DNA of 64,000 nt from Nocardia aurea. GTDB taxonomy: Bacteria; Actinomycetota; Actinomycetes; Mycobacteriales; Mycobacteriaceae. The stretch spans positions 310,001-374,000 of the forward strand of contig NZ_QCYJ01000020.1 in assembly GCF_003123685.1 (NCBI RefSeq), written 5' to 3'. Position 1 is the stretch's first letter. Every line of letters starts with the position of its first letter. The notes beneath the pieces were generated by a model, which saw nothing but the letters and a program-made list of their open reading frames with translations, had not been told where the DNA came from and ran no database searches. Positions 1 through 9,894 of this stretch are shown here, one piece after another. The translations under genes and the position numbers were made by a program.

Positions 1-556
1 AACCACGCCTACGGTGCCGGGTCGGTTCCGATCCGACCCAGCGCCACCCGGGAATCCGGATCGGCCGCGCGGTAGACGATGATCCGCTGATCGGGGTCCT
101 GTACCGGCATCGAGACCGAGAGGGCCCCGCAATCGGGTGGACGCCGCGATGTGCGGCACGACGAATGTACGCACCGACGGCACCGCACTGACCGAAGAAC
201 TCGCCGACGTCGAACGGACCTCGAAGGAGCGCGCCGAGGCGCTGGACCAGGCCATGGTCGCCCCGGACGCCGACGACTTCGACCGGCCGACGGGTTGGCG
301 GACCACCGGCACCGAGGCCGACGCACTCTCGGGCGAAGCACCAGGATCAGTGCAACAGCTCCACCGATGATCAGGTGCCGGCAGTACAGCAACCAGGTGC
401 CGGCAGTACAGCAACCAGGTCCCGGCCGAACGGTACGAGGCGCGCGAGATCTCCGACATCTCCGTTGATCACGGCGGCACGTTCATCGACGACATCGGCC
501 GATTCACCGACGCATTGTCGAGGCCGTGAAGATCGACGGCGCACGCCGCCGAGTAC
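1..556. other. Gene-poor start of window with possible coding fragments
   Basis: I find no intact gene here. On the plus strand an open frame from about 137 to 370 looks protein-like (Glu/Asp-rich, for example ALTEELADVERTSKERAE) but stops with TGA at 368-370. The same frame reopens after a tandem repeat and reads YEAREISDISVDHGG before stopping near 528. On the minus strand the frame ending at position 9 finishes with DQRIIVYRAADPDSRVALG, which also looks like the C-terminus of a real protein, but the sequence upstream of it is arginine-rich and shadow-like. The best reading is a patch of decayed or truncated genes. I recognise no family. Confidence 0.35.
372..415. repeat. Two tandem copies of a 22-bp unit
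   Basis: Positions 372-393 and 394-415 are identical 22-base units, followed by the first five bases of a third copy. Because 22 is not a multiple of three, the duplication changes the reading frame of anything translated through it. It sits just after the stop of the plus-strand fragment in this gene-poor stretch. Confidence 0.85.
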
Positions 557-2137
557 TCAGTTCACACAGGGCACGCTGTCGCCGCTGATCGTCGCGACGG
601 GTTTACCGGCATTCGGTGTCGGAAGGGCGGATTCGGTGCTCGGTGTGGGCGTTGTGGCGACCGATGTGGTGGTCAGCTCGGCGGGCAGGGTGAAATCCGC
701 GCCGATGACGACTTCGAGTCGATCCGTCGACACGGCCGACGACTCGGCGATCGGGAGCCCGCCGAGGGTGTCGGCGAGCTGCCGCGCTTCCGCCTCGGCC
801 GCGGCGCCGGAGTAGTACACGGTGGTCGCCGAACCTGCCGCCACACCCGCGTTGCCGACCGTGCCCGGTGGATAGCCGCGCGTTTCCAGCGCGGCGGACA
901 CCGTGGCCGCCATCCCTTTCCCACCGCCCGCGTTGACGACGTCGACGGCGCGGGTAGGTCGGACCAGCGGGGTCGACGGCTCCTGCTCGCCGAAAGCGGC
1001 ACGCACCTCGCGGCGGATGGCGGCCGGGTCGATGATGTTCACATCCTGGCCGTCGACCACGTCGTACCGCAGCACCGGCAGGGTGCGGAATTCGACGGCG
1101 GGGCTCTGGGCCGAACCCACCGTCCGGAGGAAATCGCTGACATTCCAGCCGTCGGAGAGCACCACATTGCGATGCGCGACGTCCATCAGCGAGGACAATT
1201 TGCTTACGTCGGTGAAGGTGCCGGATTTGCGCAGTTCGAGGGCGACCGAGGTGAGGAAGGCCTGCTGCCGGTGGGTGCGATCCAGATCGCCGTTCTCCAG
1301 GCCGTGCCGCTGCCGGACGAAGGCCAACGACTGCGCGGGATCGAGGCGCTGGCGACCCGCGGGAAAGTCCGCGCCGGAATACGCGACGTCGCGCACCGGC
1401 CGGTTCAGGCAGACCTCGACACCGTCCAGTGCCTTCGCCAGGTCGTAGAACCCGGACAGGGTTACCTCGGCGAACCGATCGATCGGCACACCGGTCAGAT
1501 TGCGGACCGCCTGGATGACCGAGGCGCGGCCCGCCTCCCGCCCGGCCCGTTCGAGTTTCACCCGGTCGGTTTCGCCCGCCGCGGACAACTGTTCCTGCAC
1601 CACGGCCTTCTTCAGCCCGTAGGTCTCCTTGATCTTGGCGTGCGTATAGCCGGGAATTCCGGTCACGGCGACATAGTCGTCACGCGGGATGGATACCGCG
1701 GTGATCTTCGACATGTCCGCCGGAATATGCACCAGGATCAGGGTATTGGCGTTGTAGCCGCCCTGGTCGCCGTCGCCCGCGTGAAGTTGATCGAGGATGT
1801 CCTTCGGCAGATCCCTGCCGTTCTGGTCCTTCCTGCTGTCGAGCCCGATGAGCAGGATATTCATATCGCCGTCGAGCGAGCGTGGCGTGTCCTCGCCGAG
1901 CGCGTCCGACCTCAGGAACCCGTCGTCGAAACTGCTCTCGGTCGCCCATCCCACCGCCGTCCCCGCCAACACGACCGCCGACAACGTCCCCGCCACGAAT
2001 TTGACCGCCGTCGTGGCGATCCGCCGCGCGGACCATCGCCGCGACGGCCTCGGTTCACGCGCACGACGCACTCGACCGTGCCGCGCGGCACGGTCGGAGG
2101 TATCGATTCGCGGAATCGGAGTGGTCGGCTCATCCAT
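557..2137 (-). CDS. LytR-CpsA-Psr (LCP) family protein with LytR_C domain
   Basis: A 526-residue membrane-anchored protein. A basic, disordered N-terminus (about residues 1-40) leads into one transmembrane segment (about 42-64). The extracytoplasmic LCP domain begins at NILLIGLDSR (about 93) and has the conserved arginine motif AVSIPRDDY. A C-terminal LytR_C domain starts near VDVVNAGGGKGMAATV. Known LCP enzymes move undecaprenyl-linked glycans onto peptidoglycan; in Mycobacteriales they attach arabinogalactan. I expect the same class of reaction, but the exact glycan cannot be read from sequence. The start MDEPTTPIPR at 2137 is preferred to an in-frame ATG seven codons upstream because the protein-like sequence begins there. 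It lies downstream of holA on the same strand, beyond a hairpin. Confidence 0.88.
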   Translation of the reverse strand: MDEPTTPIPRIDTSDRAARHGRVRRAREPRPSRRWSARRIATTAVKFVAGTLSAVVLAGTAVGWATESSFDDGFLRSDALGEDTPRSLDGDMNILLIGLDSRKDQNGRDLPKDILDQLHAGDGDQGGYNANTLILVHIPADMSKITAVSIPRDDYVAVTGIPGYTHAKIKETYGLKKAVVQEQLSAAGETDRVKLERAGREAGRASVIQAVRNLTGVPIDRFAEVTLSGFYDLAKALDGVEVCLNRPVRDVAYSGADFPAGRQRLDPAQSLAFVRQRHGLENGDLDRTHRQQAFLTSVALELRKSGTFTDVSKLSSLMDVAHRNVVLSDGWNVSDFLRTVGSAQSPAVEFRTLPVLRYDVVDGQDVNIIDPAAIRREVRAAFGEQEPSTPLVRPTRAVDVVNAGGGKGMAATVSAALETRGYPPGTVGNAGVAAGSATTVYYSGAAAEAEARQLADTLGGLPIAESSAVSTDRLEVVIGADFTLPAELTTTSVATTPTPSTESALPTPNAGKPVATISGDSVPCVN

Positions 2138-2253
2138 GGTCGTTTTCCAGTCTGGCACAACACATGTTGCCGAACATTTGCCGAATAGCGCCGACGATTA
2201 CCCGAGGGCGGGTCGTTCGGGGATGTTGTCGCGCTCCAGCGATTCACCTCGAT

Positions 2254-2271
2254 CTCGGAACGACTTCCGAG
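2254..2271 (-). terminator. Hairpin directly after the holA stop codon
   Basis: A perfect inverted repeat with 7-base arms (2254-2260 and 2265-2271) and a 4-base loop begins immediately after the holA stop. There is no clear U-run on the minus strand, as is common for actinobacterial terminators. It would separate holA from the LCP gene. Confidence 0.5.
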
Positions 2272-3243
2272 TCAGCTCGCTCCGCGCAGTTCGAGAATTC
2301 TTGCCAGGGCCGACTCCACGGCATAGCTCGCGTCGGCGGCACCGCCTTTGACGTCGGCGTTCAGTGTCGCGACCACCTGGAGGGCGGCGCCGATGGTGGC
2401 CGGTGTCCAGCCGCGGGCCTGGGCTTGGGCCTTCTTCACCTTCCACGGGGGCATGCCGAGTTGCTGTGCGAGAGCGAACGGGTCGCCGCGACCGGCCGAT
2501 CCGACCCTCGCGATGGTGTGCACCGAATCGGCGAGGGCGTCCGCGAGCAGCACATGCGCGACACCGCGGTCGTTGGCCCACCGCAGGGCTTCCATCGCGG
2601 CGGACCGCTCCCCCGCGACCGCGAGTTCGGCGACATCGAATCCGGAGACCTCGGCTTTGCCCGAGTAGTACCGTCGCACGGCCGCGATGTCGACCTTGCC
2701 CCCGGTATCCGAGGCCAGCTGGGAACAGGCGGCCGACAGCTCACGCAGCTCCGAACCGACCGATTCCAGGATCACCTGCACCACTTCGCCGGACACCCGC
2801 ACGCCCGCCGCACGGAATTCCGCGCGCACGAACTCGGTGCGTTCGGCGGCTTTGGTGAGTTTCGCGCAATCGTGGGTCACCGCACCGGCCTTCTGCAACG
2901 CGGGCACCATCGCCTTGGCCCGCCCGCCCCCGGAATGCACGACGACCAGCACCACACCGTCCGGCGGGTCCGATGCCGCCGCGGTGATGACCGCGACCGC
3001 GTCCTTCCCCGCCTCGGCCGCCGATTCCAGCACGATCACGCGGTCCTCGGCGAACAGCGACGGGCTCAGCAGTTCGGCCAGCTCCGCGGAATTCGCGTCA
3101 CCGGCGCGTAGCCGGTCGACCGGCACCGCGTCACCGTCCGGCGCCACTGCCCGGACCTGCGCGACAATTCCCGCGATCGCGCGTTCGATCAACAGTTCTT
3201 CATCACCGAGCACCAGTTGGACCGCCGAGGGACGTTCGCTCAC
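2272..3243 (-). CDS. holA: DNA polymerase III subunit delta
   Basis: The 323-residue delta subunit of the clamp-loader complex, which opens the beta clamp for loading onto DNA. The start is the GTG at 3243, giving an N-terminus that runs into [16 protein letters not shown], the usual beginning of mycobacterial HolA. Later landmarks include [44 protein letters not shown] and [19 protein letters not shown], all in family order. Length is normal. The gene follows comEC on the same strand, as in M. tuberculosis (Rv2414c-Rv2413c). The frame is open without a stop all the way back into comEC, so automatic annotation may have merged the two genes. Confidence 0.93.
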   Translation of the reverse strand: MSERPSAVQLVLGDEELLIERAIAGIVAQVRAVAPDGDAVPVDRLRAGDANSAELAELLSPSLFAEDRVIVLESAAEAGKDAVAVITAAASDPPDGVVLVVVHSGGGRAKAMVPALQKAGAVTHDCAKLTKAAERTEFVRAEFRAAGVRVSGEVVQVILESVGSELRELSAACSQLASDTGGKVDIAAVRRYYSGKAEVSGFDVAELAVAGERSAAMEALRWANDRGVAHVLLADALADSVHTIARVGSAGRGDPFALAQQLGMPPWKVKKAQAQARGWTPATIGAALQVVATLNADVKGGAADASYAVESALARILELRGAS

Positions 3244-6200
3244 GGCAGCGATCCTACGGTCTCGTGCCGACACTTCCCCGACCCGACTCGTTCCGTGTCC
3301 CTCCCGGCTCGAACTCGGCGGGTGACCACGGGCTACCGATTGCCGACACATAGCCGACCGGCGGCACGGGCAACCCGGTCGGCGGAAGATCACCGCATCG
3401 CAGGCTTTGTGGCGAGGGAATCGGGCACGGCCGCGCTCGCTGACTCCGGAATCGACTACTCGGCCGCAGGGCCGCCGCGGCGCTTTCGGTCGATTGTTCG
3501 GCGAGCCGACAGCGCGACGAACACCCGGCCTGCCCGATCGGCGGGAGGTCACGACGTGCGGGCCCGTCGCCGATCCGACGACAAGGATGTCGCCGTCACG
3601 GTCGGTTCGGGACACGGTGGCGCCGAGGTTTCCGAGTTCGGCGAGGATCTCCGGATGCGGATGGCCGAAGGTGTTTCCGGTTCCCGCCGAGACGACCGCC
3701 AGGCGCGGGCGGACCGCCGCGAGAAATGCCGCCGTGGTGGTGCGCGATCCGTGGTGCGGGACCTTGAGGATATCGGCCCGCAACGCGTCGGCGTCCCGCC
3801 CGAGCAGCCGTTGCTGCGCCGTGTCCTCGATATCGCCGGTCAGCAGAATTCGGCCGACCGGCGTGGTCGCGGCGATGACGAGAGACCGATTGTTGGCGTC
3901 GTCAGCACCGCGTGCCCGCGGGCGCGCCGAGGCGGCGGGGGCCAGCACATCCAGGCGGAGGTCACCGAATTCGAGCAGGTGGCCCGCCGACAGTTCGAGG
4001 ACCGTGATCGACTCGCGTGTCGCGATCGCACGCACGTCGGCCGCGTTCGCCACGACACCGCGCGTATCGGAGCCCGCTGCCGCGCCGTCGCCCTGCGATG
4101 CGGCCGACCGTGCGGCGGAATCCACTGCCTGCCCGTCCAATTCGCGCGGTGCCACCGCGATGGCCGCGACCGAGCGGCCGTGCAGGGCTCCGTTGAGGCC
4201 CGCGATGTGGTCCGCGTGCGGGTGGGTGAGGACGAGTAATGCGATGTGCTCGATTCGTAGGCGGTTCAGGCACGCGTCCACCGCGCGCGGATCGGGGCCG
4301 ACGTCGATCACTATCGCGGCGTGGTCACCGAGAGACAGCGCGAGGGCGTCACCCTGTCCCACATCACACGCGGCCAGTATCCAGTCGCGCGGCGGCCAGC
4401 CCGGATGCCAGGTGCGGATCGGGACGAGAACCACCGCACCGCCGAGGACGGCGGCGCCGATGAGTTTTCGTATTCTCGCCGAACGCAATGCGCACACCGC
4501 GGCGATGACGATCGCGGCGGTGACGAAACCACCGACGGAACCCCCAGGCACTTCGACCGTGGCTCCGGGAAACGCGGCCGCGTGTTCGGCGACCGCGAGC
4601 ATCCACCACAGCGCGGGCACGGCTGTGCGCAGGACGATCTCGGCCGCCTGCGGCCAGACCGATGCCGTCACGGCACCGAGCGCGCCGATCACCGTGACCG
4701 GCGCGACAGCCGGTGCCACGAGGATATTCGCGGCGACCGCGACGAGAGCGATCTGTCCGGACAGCGCGACGGTGATCGGCAGGGTGACCACGAACGCGCC
4801 CGCCGAGACCGCGACGATCTCGGCGGGCAGCCGCCACCAGCCACGAGCGCACAGCCAATCCGCCCACCCCGGGGCCAACAGGATCAGCGCCGCCGTCGCG
4901 AGCACCGACAGTGCGAACCCGGCGCTCACCGCGAGTTCCGGCCACAGGGCCAGCAACCCGATGACCGCCGCGCACAGGGCGGGCAGCGCTTGTTTCCCGC
5001 GCCCGGTGACCAAGGCCAGCACGGTGATCGCACCCATCGCCCCGGCGCGCAACACGCTCGGATCGGGGCGAGCGATCACGACGAACATCAGCAGTGTCAG
5101 CACCGCGAACGCCGCCGTCGTGCGTGGACCGGCGGTCGACAGTCCGACCACGAAGAGGACCACGGTGAGCACGATCGTGAAGTTCGCACCGCTCACCACC
5201 GTCAGATGCTGCATACCCGCGAGCCGGAAATCCTCGCGCACCGATTCGTGCAGTGCCGACGTATCGCCGACGACAAGCGCGGGCAGTAGTCCCGCCGCGT
5301 CTGCGGGCAATGCCTCTCCGGCCGCGTCGACCAGATCCGCACGCGCGTGAACCGCCACCCGCTGCCACCACGGCAGGGCACCGACCGTGCGCGGCGCGCC
5401 CGCCGCGTGCAGCGTCACCACCGTCAGGTCACGATGGCGCGGCTCCTCCACACGCGCGCGGAATTCGATCCGCTGCCCGGGCAGCACCCGCTGCCAATCG
5501 TCTCCCCCGCCCAGGATCACCACCGAACCACCCGCCCGATACGCCGCGTCCCCTCGCCGGAACTCCTCCAGGCCCGCCCGCACCACCCAGCGCCGTTCAC
5601 CACCGAACGAGTTGCCGCGCACCGCCTTCGGATCATCGGTCGGCGTCACCACCACCAGCACCGAACTGCCCACCGCCGCCCGTAACGGATGCACCTGCAC
5701 CCGGTGCTCACGCCATGCCGCCGCCATCGCGAACCCGGCCCCGAGAAGTATCGCCGCCAACAGCACCACCGCGATCGAGCGCCGCCGCCCCACATCCGTC
5801 CACAGTTCCCGAGCCCGCGCCCGCAACGCCTCGCCTGCTCGCCGCGTGGACAGATCGCCCCGATCGCGCCGACCCGCCGAGACACCGTCACCTACCCCGG
5901 CGGTGCCGGGCCGATCCTCCGTACAGGAGTGGTGCACTGCCGTCTGCGTGCCGATGTCACCGGCATCGATATACCGTGCCGATTCAGCCGGGTACCTCCT
6001 CGCCGGTGGTTCGGTCGGCCCGCGGCGCCCCGCGCCCGGAGCCAACTCACGGACCGTGACCAGCGCGATGAGAAGTCCGATCGCGGCGGTCACGGCCAGA
6101 ACCCAGCCGCCGGTCAGGGCCGCGATGGTCGCTGCCCAGCAGCACACCGCGGCGGGGAGCAACCTGGCGTCCAGTGGGTCGGTCGGGTCAGGGTCTTCTT

Positions 6201-6363
6201 TGTCGGTGTTCGCGGCAGGCGATCCGAGGCCGCGGGTGCGGAGTCGGGCGGCGATCCCGGTACGCGTGCGGTGCCATCGGGCTTTCGCCGTTCTCGCGCC
6301 GCGGCTTCTGGTGGGGTGGTCTCCTTCCTCGCCGGGGACGGGGATCGGGTCGGTCGAACTCAT
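2272..6363 (-). CDS. comEC: ComEC/Rec2 DNA-uptake protein; frame runs on into holA with no stop
   Basis: The first about 940 residues form a ComEC/Rec2 channel for single-stranded DNA uptake. A membrane-spanning N-terminal part is followed by the competence domain ([34 protein letters not shown]) with many hydrophobic helices. A cytoplasmic metallo-beta-lactamase domain follows, with the metal motif [10 protein letters not shown] and a later KVPHHGSRT. Homology fades near position 3540 after [12 protein letters not shown]. No stop follows: the frame continues through about 100 low-quality, Arg/Pro-rich residues straight into holA, giving a 1363-codon frame. The coordinates show that full frame. 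The biological 3' end of comEC is uncertain. The start ATG overlaps the comEA stop by an ATGA junction, so translation is probably coupled. Confidence 0.85.
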   Translation of the reverse strand: MSSTDPIPVPGEEGDHPTRSRGARTAKARWHRTRTGIAARLRTRGLGSPAANTDKEDPDPTDPLDARLLPAAVCCWAATIAALTGGWVLAVTAAIGLLIALVTVRELAPGAGRRGPTEPPARRYPAESARYIDAGDIGTQTAVHHSCTEDRPGTAGVGDGVSAGRRDRGDLSTRRAGEALRARARELWTDVGRRRSIAVVLLAAILLGAGFAMAAAWREHRVQVHPLRAAVGSSVLVVVTPTDDPKAVRGNSFGGERRWVVRAGLEEFRRGDAAYRAGGSVVILGGGDDWQRVLPGQRIEFRARVEEPRHRDLTVVTLHAAGAPRTVGALPWWQRVAVHARADLVDAAGEALPADAAGLLPALVVGDTSALHESVREDFRLAGMQHLTVVSGANFTIVLTVVLFVVGLSTAGPRTTAAFAVLTLLMFVVIARPDPSVLRAGAMGAITVLALVTGRGKQALPALCAAVIGLLALWPELAVSAGFALSVLATAALILLAPGWADWLCARGWWRLPAEIVAVSAGAFVVTLPITVALSGQIALVAVAANILVAPAVAPVTVIGALGAVTASVWPQAAEIVLRTAVPALWWMLAVAEHAAAFPGATVEVPGGSVGGFVTAAIVIAAVCALRSARIRKLIGAAVLGGAVVLVPIRTWHPGWPPRDWILAACDVGQGDALALSLGDHAAIVIDVGPDPRAVDACLNRLRIEHIALLVLTHPHADHIAGLNGALHGRSVAAIAVAPRELDGQAVDSAARSAASQGDGAAAGSDTRGVVANAADVRAIATRESITVLELSAGHLLEFGDLRLDVLAPAASARPRARGADDANNRSLVIAATTPVGRILLTGDIEDTAQQRLLGRDADALRADILKVPHHGSRTTTAAFLAAVRPRLAVVSAGTGNTFGHPHPEILAELGNLGATVSRTDRDGDILVVGSATGPHVVTSRRSGRPGVRRAVGSPNNRPKAPRRPCGRVVDSGVSERGRARFPRHKACDAVIFRRPGCPCRRSAMCRQSVARGHPPSSSREGHGTSRVGEVSARDRRIAAVSERPSAVQLVLGDEELLIERAIAGIVAQVRAVAPDGDAVPVDRLRAGDANSAELAELLSPSLFAEDRVIVLESAAEAGKDAVAVITAAASDPPDGVVLVVVHSGGGRAKAMVPALQKAGAVTHDCAKLTKAAERTEFVRAEFRAAGVRVSGEVVQVILESVGSELRELSAACSQLASDTGGKVDIAAVRRYYSGKAEVSGFDVAELAVAGERSAAMEALRWANDRGVAHVLLADALADSVHTIARVGSAGRGDPFALAQQLGMPPWKVKKAQAQARGWTPATIGAALQVVATLNADVKGGAADASYAVESALARILELRGAS

Positions 6364-7685
6364 ATCGTGACCAGGTCACGCAGGCGTGCGAGGCGGGTGG
6401 GGCCGATGCCGTCGATGTCGCCGAGTTGTTCGATATCGCTGAACCGGCCGTTGGCGGCGCGCCAAGCGATGATGGCGCGGGCGGTGACCGGGCCTACGCC
6501 GGGGAGGGCGTCGAGGTCGGTTTCGGTGGCGGTGTTGAGGTTCACCCGGCCGGTGGTGCCTGTCGTGCCCGATGGGGGCTTCTGGGCGGTCGCCGGCCGT
6601 CCGCCCGCGTTGATGGTCGTGCTGCCCAGTTGCGGTTGCCCGGGATCGGTCGACATCTGCCCGACCAGCACTTGGTCGCCGTCGCCGAGGCGCTGGGCCA
6701 GGTTCAGTGTGGTCAGGTCGGCGCCCGGACGCGCGCCGCCCGCCGCGGCGATCGCGTCCGCTACCCGTGAGCCCGCGGGCAGGCGGATCAGGCCGGTGGT
6801 CTGGACGAGCCCCACCACGCTGACGACCAACTCGCCCGCGGCCGGATCGGAGCCGGGTGCGACGACGGCATCCGACCCCGTAGCACTCGCGGGCACGGTA
6901 GGGCTCGGCGGCGGCGTACCACCTGCCGCGACGGCGGTCGTGGTCGCGCGCAGCGCCGGAACCGGTGGCACCGCCTGTGCGACCGGACGGTCCCTGATCA
7001 CCACGACCGTCGCGATCACCACGGCGAACAAGCCGACCAACGCCAGTGTCACCACACCGCGCCGCCCCGGATCCATCCGCGCGCCTCGAAAACGATCCGG
7101 CACCATCCGTTCCCACCGTCCCTTTCCCCGCTCGGGTTCGTCCAGCCAATGGGGTGCGCGCACCGGTTCCTGTCCTGCATCCGTCGCTGTGAGGTGGTCA
7201 CCGACCGGGGCGAGCAGTCCCTGCTCCGTAGCGGAAACCCATGCACTCGAGTGTGTTTCCTCCAGTGCGGAATCGCCGAACGCGCCGCTCGCCCCCCTCC
7301 TGGACCGTCGGCAGCCCTCGACCGCGAAATCGGCTTCCGGCTCACCTTCACCCCGTCCCGGAACCCCACCAGCGGCCGGGGCATCCGCGCTGGACGAGGC
7401 GGGCAACCGGTCGAGATCCCAGTTGCCCGAACTCGATTCGGACCGGCCGGGGTCGGACGCGTGCGGAGGAAAAGCCTCCTCCGGAGAACTCCGATCGGGG
7501 AATTCGGCCGACCGCGTGAATTCGCCTACGGCCGGACCACTCCGGGGATCCCGGGTGCGTGCGGAACCACCGCCCCCGAGCGCGGGGGTCGGTAGTCCGA
7601 CAGCGGTGGTTCGGCCCGCTCCGACGCGGGCCGTGAGTGCGCCCAGTCGGCGGCGGATGCGCTCGCGCTCGTCATGTCGTGGCAT
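6360..7685 (-). CDS. comEA: ComEA-family helix-hairpin-helix DNA-binding protein
   Basis: A 441-residue protein, larger than classical ComEA because of a long disordered N-terminal part (about residues 1-200) that is probably cytoplasmic. One transmembrane helix follows ([20 protein letters not shown], about 209-229), then a Pro/Ala linker. Next is a soluble-ligand-binding (SLBB-like) domain ([20 protein letters not shown]...GDGDQVLVG). Two helix-hairpin-helix motifs at the C-terminus ([17 protein letters not shown] and [17 protein letters not shown]) bind double-stranded DNA. In competent bacteria ComEA hands DNA to ComEC, which is the next gene, overlapped by four bases. Whether this organism is naturally competent is unknown. 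The quality of the N-terminal 100 residues is the only doubt about the start. Confidence 0.9.
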   Translation of the reverse strand: MPRHDERERIRRRLGALTARVGAGRTTAVGLPTPALGGGGSARTRDPRSGPAVGEFTRSAEFPDRSSPEEAFPPHASDPGRSESSSGNWDLDRLPASSSADAPAAGGVPGRGEGEPEADFAVEGCRRSRRGASGAFGDSALEETHSSAWVSATEQGLLAPVGDHLTATDAGQEPVRAPHWLDEPERGKGRWERMVPDRFRGARMDPGRRGVVTLALVGLFAVVIATVVVIRDRPVAQAVPPVPALRATTTAVAAGGTPPPSPTVPASATGSDAVVAPGSDPAAGELVVSVVGLVQTTGLIRLPAGSRVADAIAAAGGARPGADLTTLNLAQRLGDGDQVLVGQMSTDPGQPQLGSTTINAGGRPATAQKPPSGTTGTTGRVNLNTATETDLDALPGVGPVTARAIIAWRAANGRFSDIEQLGDIDGIGPTRLARLRDLVTI

Positions 7686-7779
7686 AGGGCGACCGTAGGT
7701 GTGCGGGACACCGAATCGTGGTCGCCGACCTGGGCTTCAGGAAAGTCTGTGGACAACTTTCGGGCTGTGGAGAACCGGG

Positions 7780-8439
7780 TCAGACGCGCCGCATCACCGA
7801 GACGACCTTGCCCAGGACGGCGGCGCGGTCACCGTCGATGACCTCGTAGGCGGGGTTGCGCGGTTCGAGGTAGACGTGGCCGTTGCGCCGCCGATAGACC
7901 TTGACGGTGGCCTCGTCATCGATCATGGCGGCGACGATCTCGCCGGAATGCGCTTCGTGCTGTCTACGCACGACCACGATGTCACCGTCGCAGATCGCGG
8001 CGTCGACCATGGAATCACCGCGCACGCGCAACCCGAAAACCGTACCGCGGCCGACGAGTTCGCGGGGCAGCGTGAGGCTGTCGTCCGGATGTTGCTCCGC
8101 CAGGATCGGCGTGCCCGCCGCGATATCGCCGAGTACGGGCACGGCCACCGTCGACTCGTCGGCTTCCACGCGCGGCTCCCGCAGGAACATACGGACATCG
8201 ATCGGCCGCGACACGGTCGCGCTGCGACGGAGAAAACCACGCTCTTCCAGGCTTTTCAAATGTTTCGACACCGACGACGCGGAACGCAGCCCGACCGCGT
8301 CGCCGATCTCGCGCGTGTTCGGCGCGTATCCGTGCCGTCGCACCCAGTCGCGGATCATCGCGAGTATGTGCTGTTGGCGCGGTGGGAGCGTCGAGGTGTC
8401 GAGATGCTCGAAGTCGTGGTCGTATCCGGTCACCCGCAA
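7780..8439 (-). CDS. lexA: LexA-family self-cleaving repressor
   Basis: A 219-residue repressor. A winged helix-turn-helix (about residues 20-80: TREIGDAVGLRSASSVSKHL) is followed by an S24 peptidase-like domain. The self-cleavage bond would be Ala108-Gly109 in GDIAAGTP. The catalytic dyad is Ser143 (RGDSMVDA) and Lys180 (EATVKVYR). LexA cleaves itself when stimulated by RecA on single-stranded DNA, relieving SOS genes. The DNA-binding half differs noticeably from the usual actinobacterial LexA, and the usual LexA neighbours (a LysM protein, nrdR) are absent, so this may be a paralogue rather than the main SOS regulator. I saw no GAAC-N4-GTTC box directly upstream. Confidence 0.85.
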   Translation of the reverse strand: MRVTGYDHDFEHLDTSTLPPRQQHILAMIRDWVRRHGYAPNTREIGDAVGLRSASSVSKHLKSLEERGFLRRSATVSRPIDVRMFLREPRVEADESTVAVPVLGDIAAGTPILAEQHPDDSLTLPRELVGRGTVFGLRVRGDSMVDAAICDGDIVVVRRQHEAHSGEIVAAMIDDEATVKVYRRRNGHVYLEPRNPAYEVIDGDRAAVLGKVVSVMRRV

Positions 8440-8492
8440 AGATTAGAGGGGGCCGGTCACGCGGGCTCGCGCGCCACACCCGGAACGAACCC

Positions 8493-8981
8493 TCAGCGCA
8501 ACCGCTTGGCGAAGCAATTCGACCGCGGCAGCACCTCGTACGGCGGGAAGATGGGGATGCGCTGATATCCGCTGCGCTCGTAGAAGCGCACGGCCTCGGG
8601 CTGGAGGTGGCCGGTCTGCAGGATCAGCCGCGGCAATTCGAGTTCGCGCGCGGCGTCCTCGGCCGCGGCGAGCAGCAGCGACGCCGCCCCCGATCCCCGG
8701 TGTTCGGGGCGGACGAACATCCGTTTGAGTTCGAGCTCGCCCGCGTTCCAGCGCACCGCAGCGTGCCCGGCCGGACCGTCCGAGTAGACGACGAACGTCC
8801 GGTGCACCGTCGCCGGATCGACGACATTCGGCTTCGTCGGCAGGGCGCGCGCCAACGCGGCGTAGCGCGGGCCGACCTCGGCGGCCATCTCCTCGCGCAA
8901 CGTCACGGCGTCCGGGTGGTCCCACTCGACCGTGGACAGGGTCAGCGCGGGACGGATCGGCGGCGTCGCGGAACTCGTCAT
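8493..8981 (-). CDS. GNAT-family N-acetyltransferase
   Basis: A 162-residue single-domain GNAT protein that probably transfers an acetyl group from acetyl-CoA to an amine. The acetyl-CoA motif is visible as MFVRPEHRGSGAASLLL, followed by the typical LILQTGHLQPEAVRFYERSGY. This arrangement matches the common small GNAT enzymes with unknown substrates. The start MTSSATPP at 8981 is chosen over an in-frame start 12 codons upstream. M. tuberculosis carries eis, another acetyltransferase, at the equivalent place, but this protein is far too short to be Eis. Confidence 0.8.
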   Translation of the reverse strand: MTSSATPPIRPALTLSTVEWDHPDAVTLREEMAAEVGPRYAALARALPTKPNVVDPATVHRTFVVYSDGPAGHAAVRWNAGELELKRMFVRPEHRGSGAASLLLAAAEDAARELELPRLILQTGHLQPEAVRFYERSGYQRIPIFPPYEVLPRSNCFAKRLR

Positions 8982-9048
8982 ACGCGCGACGTTAAACCGT
9001 GCCGCCGACCCGGACACCGGTTGCGCTCAGCGAGATTTCGGGCCCGCA

Positions 9049-9891
9049 CTACGCGCATCCGCCCGGCACGACGACCACGCCGATCGCCCCCACGCCGAGA
9101 TGCACCGCCAGGGCCGGGCCGAATTCGGCCACGATGAGTTCACCGATCCCCGGTGACAGGTCGCGCAGCTGCCCGGAAATGGTCTCGGCCGCCTCGGGTG
9201 CGCCGAGGTGCTGCACCGCCACGGCCGCGCCCTCGGCTCCGGCCGCGTCCACCGCGGCTGCGACGAGTCGGGTATACGCCTTGGATCTGGTGCGTACCTT
9301 CTCCCGCAGTTCCAGCCGTCCCTCCACGATCTGGAGCAGCGGCTTGGTCACCAGCTCACTACCGAAGAAGGACGCCGCGGTACTGAGACGACCACCGCGG
9401 CGCAACTGCTCGGTGCGGTTGACCAGCACGAAGGTGCGCGCCCTCGTCGCCGCGGCGACCGCGGCCTCGAAGACGGTGTCGAGGTCCGAACCCGCGCGGG
9501 CGCGGCGGGCGGCGGCCAGCGTCGGCAATCCGGTGGCCAGCCCGGCTCCCAGGGAGTCGACCAGAAGTACCTTGTCCGAGGCGTCCATGTCGCGGACGGC
9601 CTGCCTGCCCGCCTCCCACGTCCCCGAGAGCTGACGGGAGATGTGCACGGCGACGACGCCGTCGCCGCCACTGCGTTCCAGCGCCCGCTCGTAGACCTCG
9701 CGCAACTCCCCCGGCGACGCGGCGGAGGTGGTGACGGAGTCGGCGGCGTAGTCGATATCGATCGGATCGATACCTTCACGCACGGTCCGGTCACCGACCA
9801 GGACGTGCAGCGGGACGACGGCGATGGCCAGCTCGTCGGTGAGTTCGGTAGGGAGGCTGGCGGACGAATCGGTGACGACCACGACGGCCAC
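9049..9891 (-). CDS. DegV family fatty-acid-binding protein
   Basis: A 280-residue DegV protein. The N-terminal signature VVVVTDSSASLPTEL and the loop TTSAASPGELREVYE, with the first threonine/serine pair that contacts the fatty-acid carboxylate, are visible. The rest follows the usual two-domain layout (VDSLGAGLATGLPTL, LRRGGRLSTAASFFGS). Proteins of this family bind a single fatty acid; in Gram-positive bacteria the FakB members present it to the kinase FakA. No FakA-like gene is in the window. It matches the position of Rv2417c, directly downstream of octT with a 3-base gap, so it is probably in the same transcript. Confidence 0.9.
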   Translation of the reverse strand: MAVVVVTDSSASLPTELTDELAIAVVPLHVLVGDRTVREGIDPIDIDYAADSVTTSAASPGELREVYERALERSGGDGVVAVHISRQLSGTWEAGRQAVRDMDASDKVLLVDSLGAGLATGLPTLAAARRARAGSDLDTVFEAAVAAATRARTFVLVNRTEQLRRGGRLSTAASFFGSELVTKPLLQIVEGRLELREKVRTRSKAYTRLVAAAVDAAGAEGAAVAVQHLGAPEAAETISGQLRDLSPGIGELIVAEFGPALAVHLGVGAIGVVVVPGGCA

Positions 9892-9894
9892 GGA

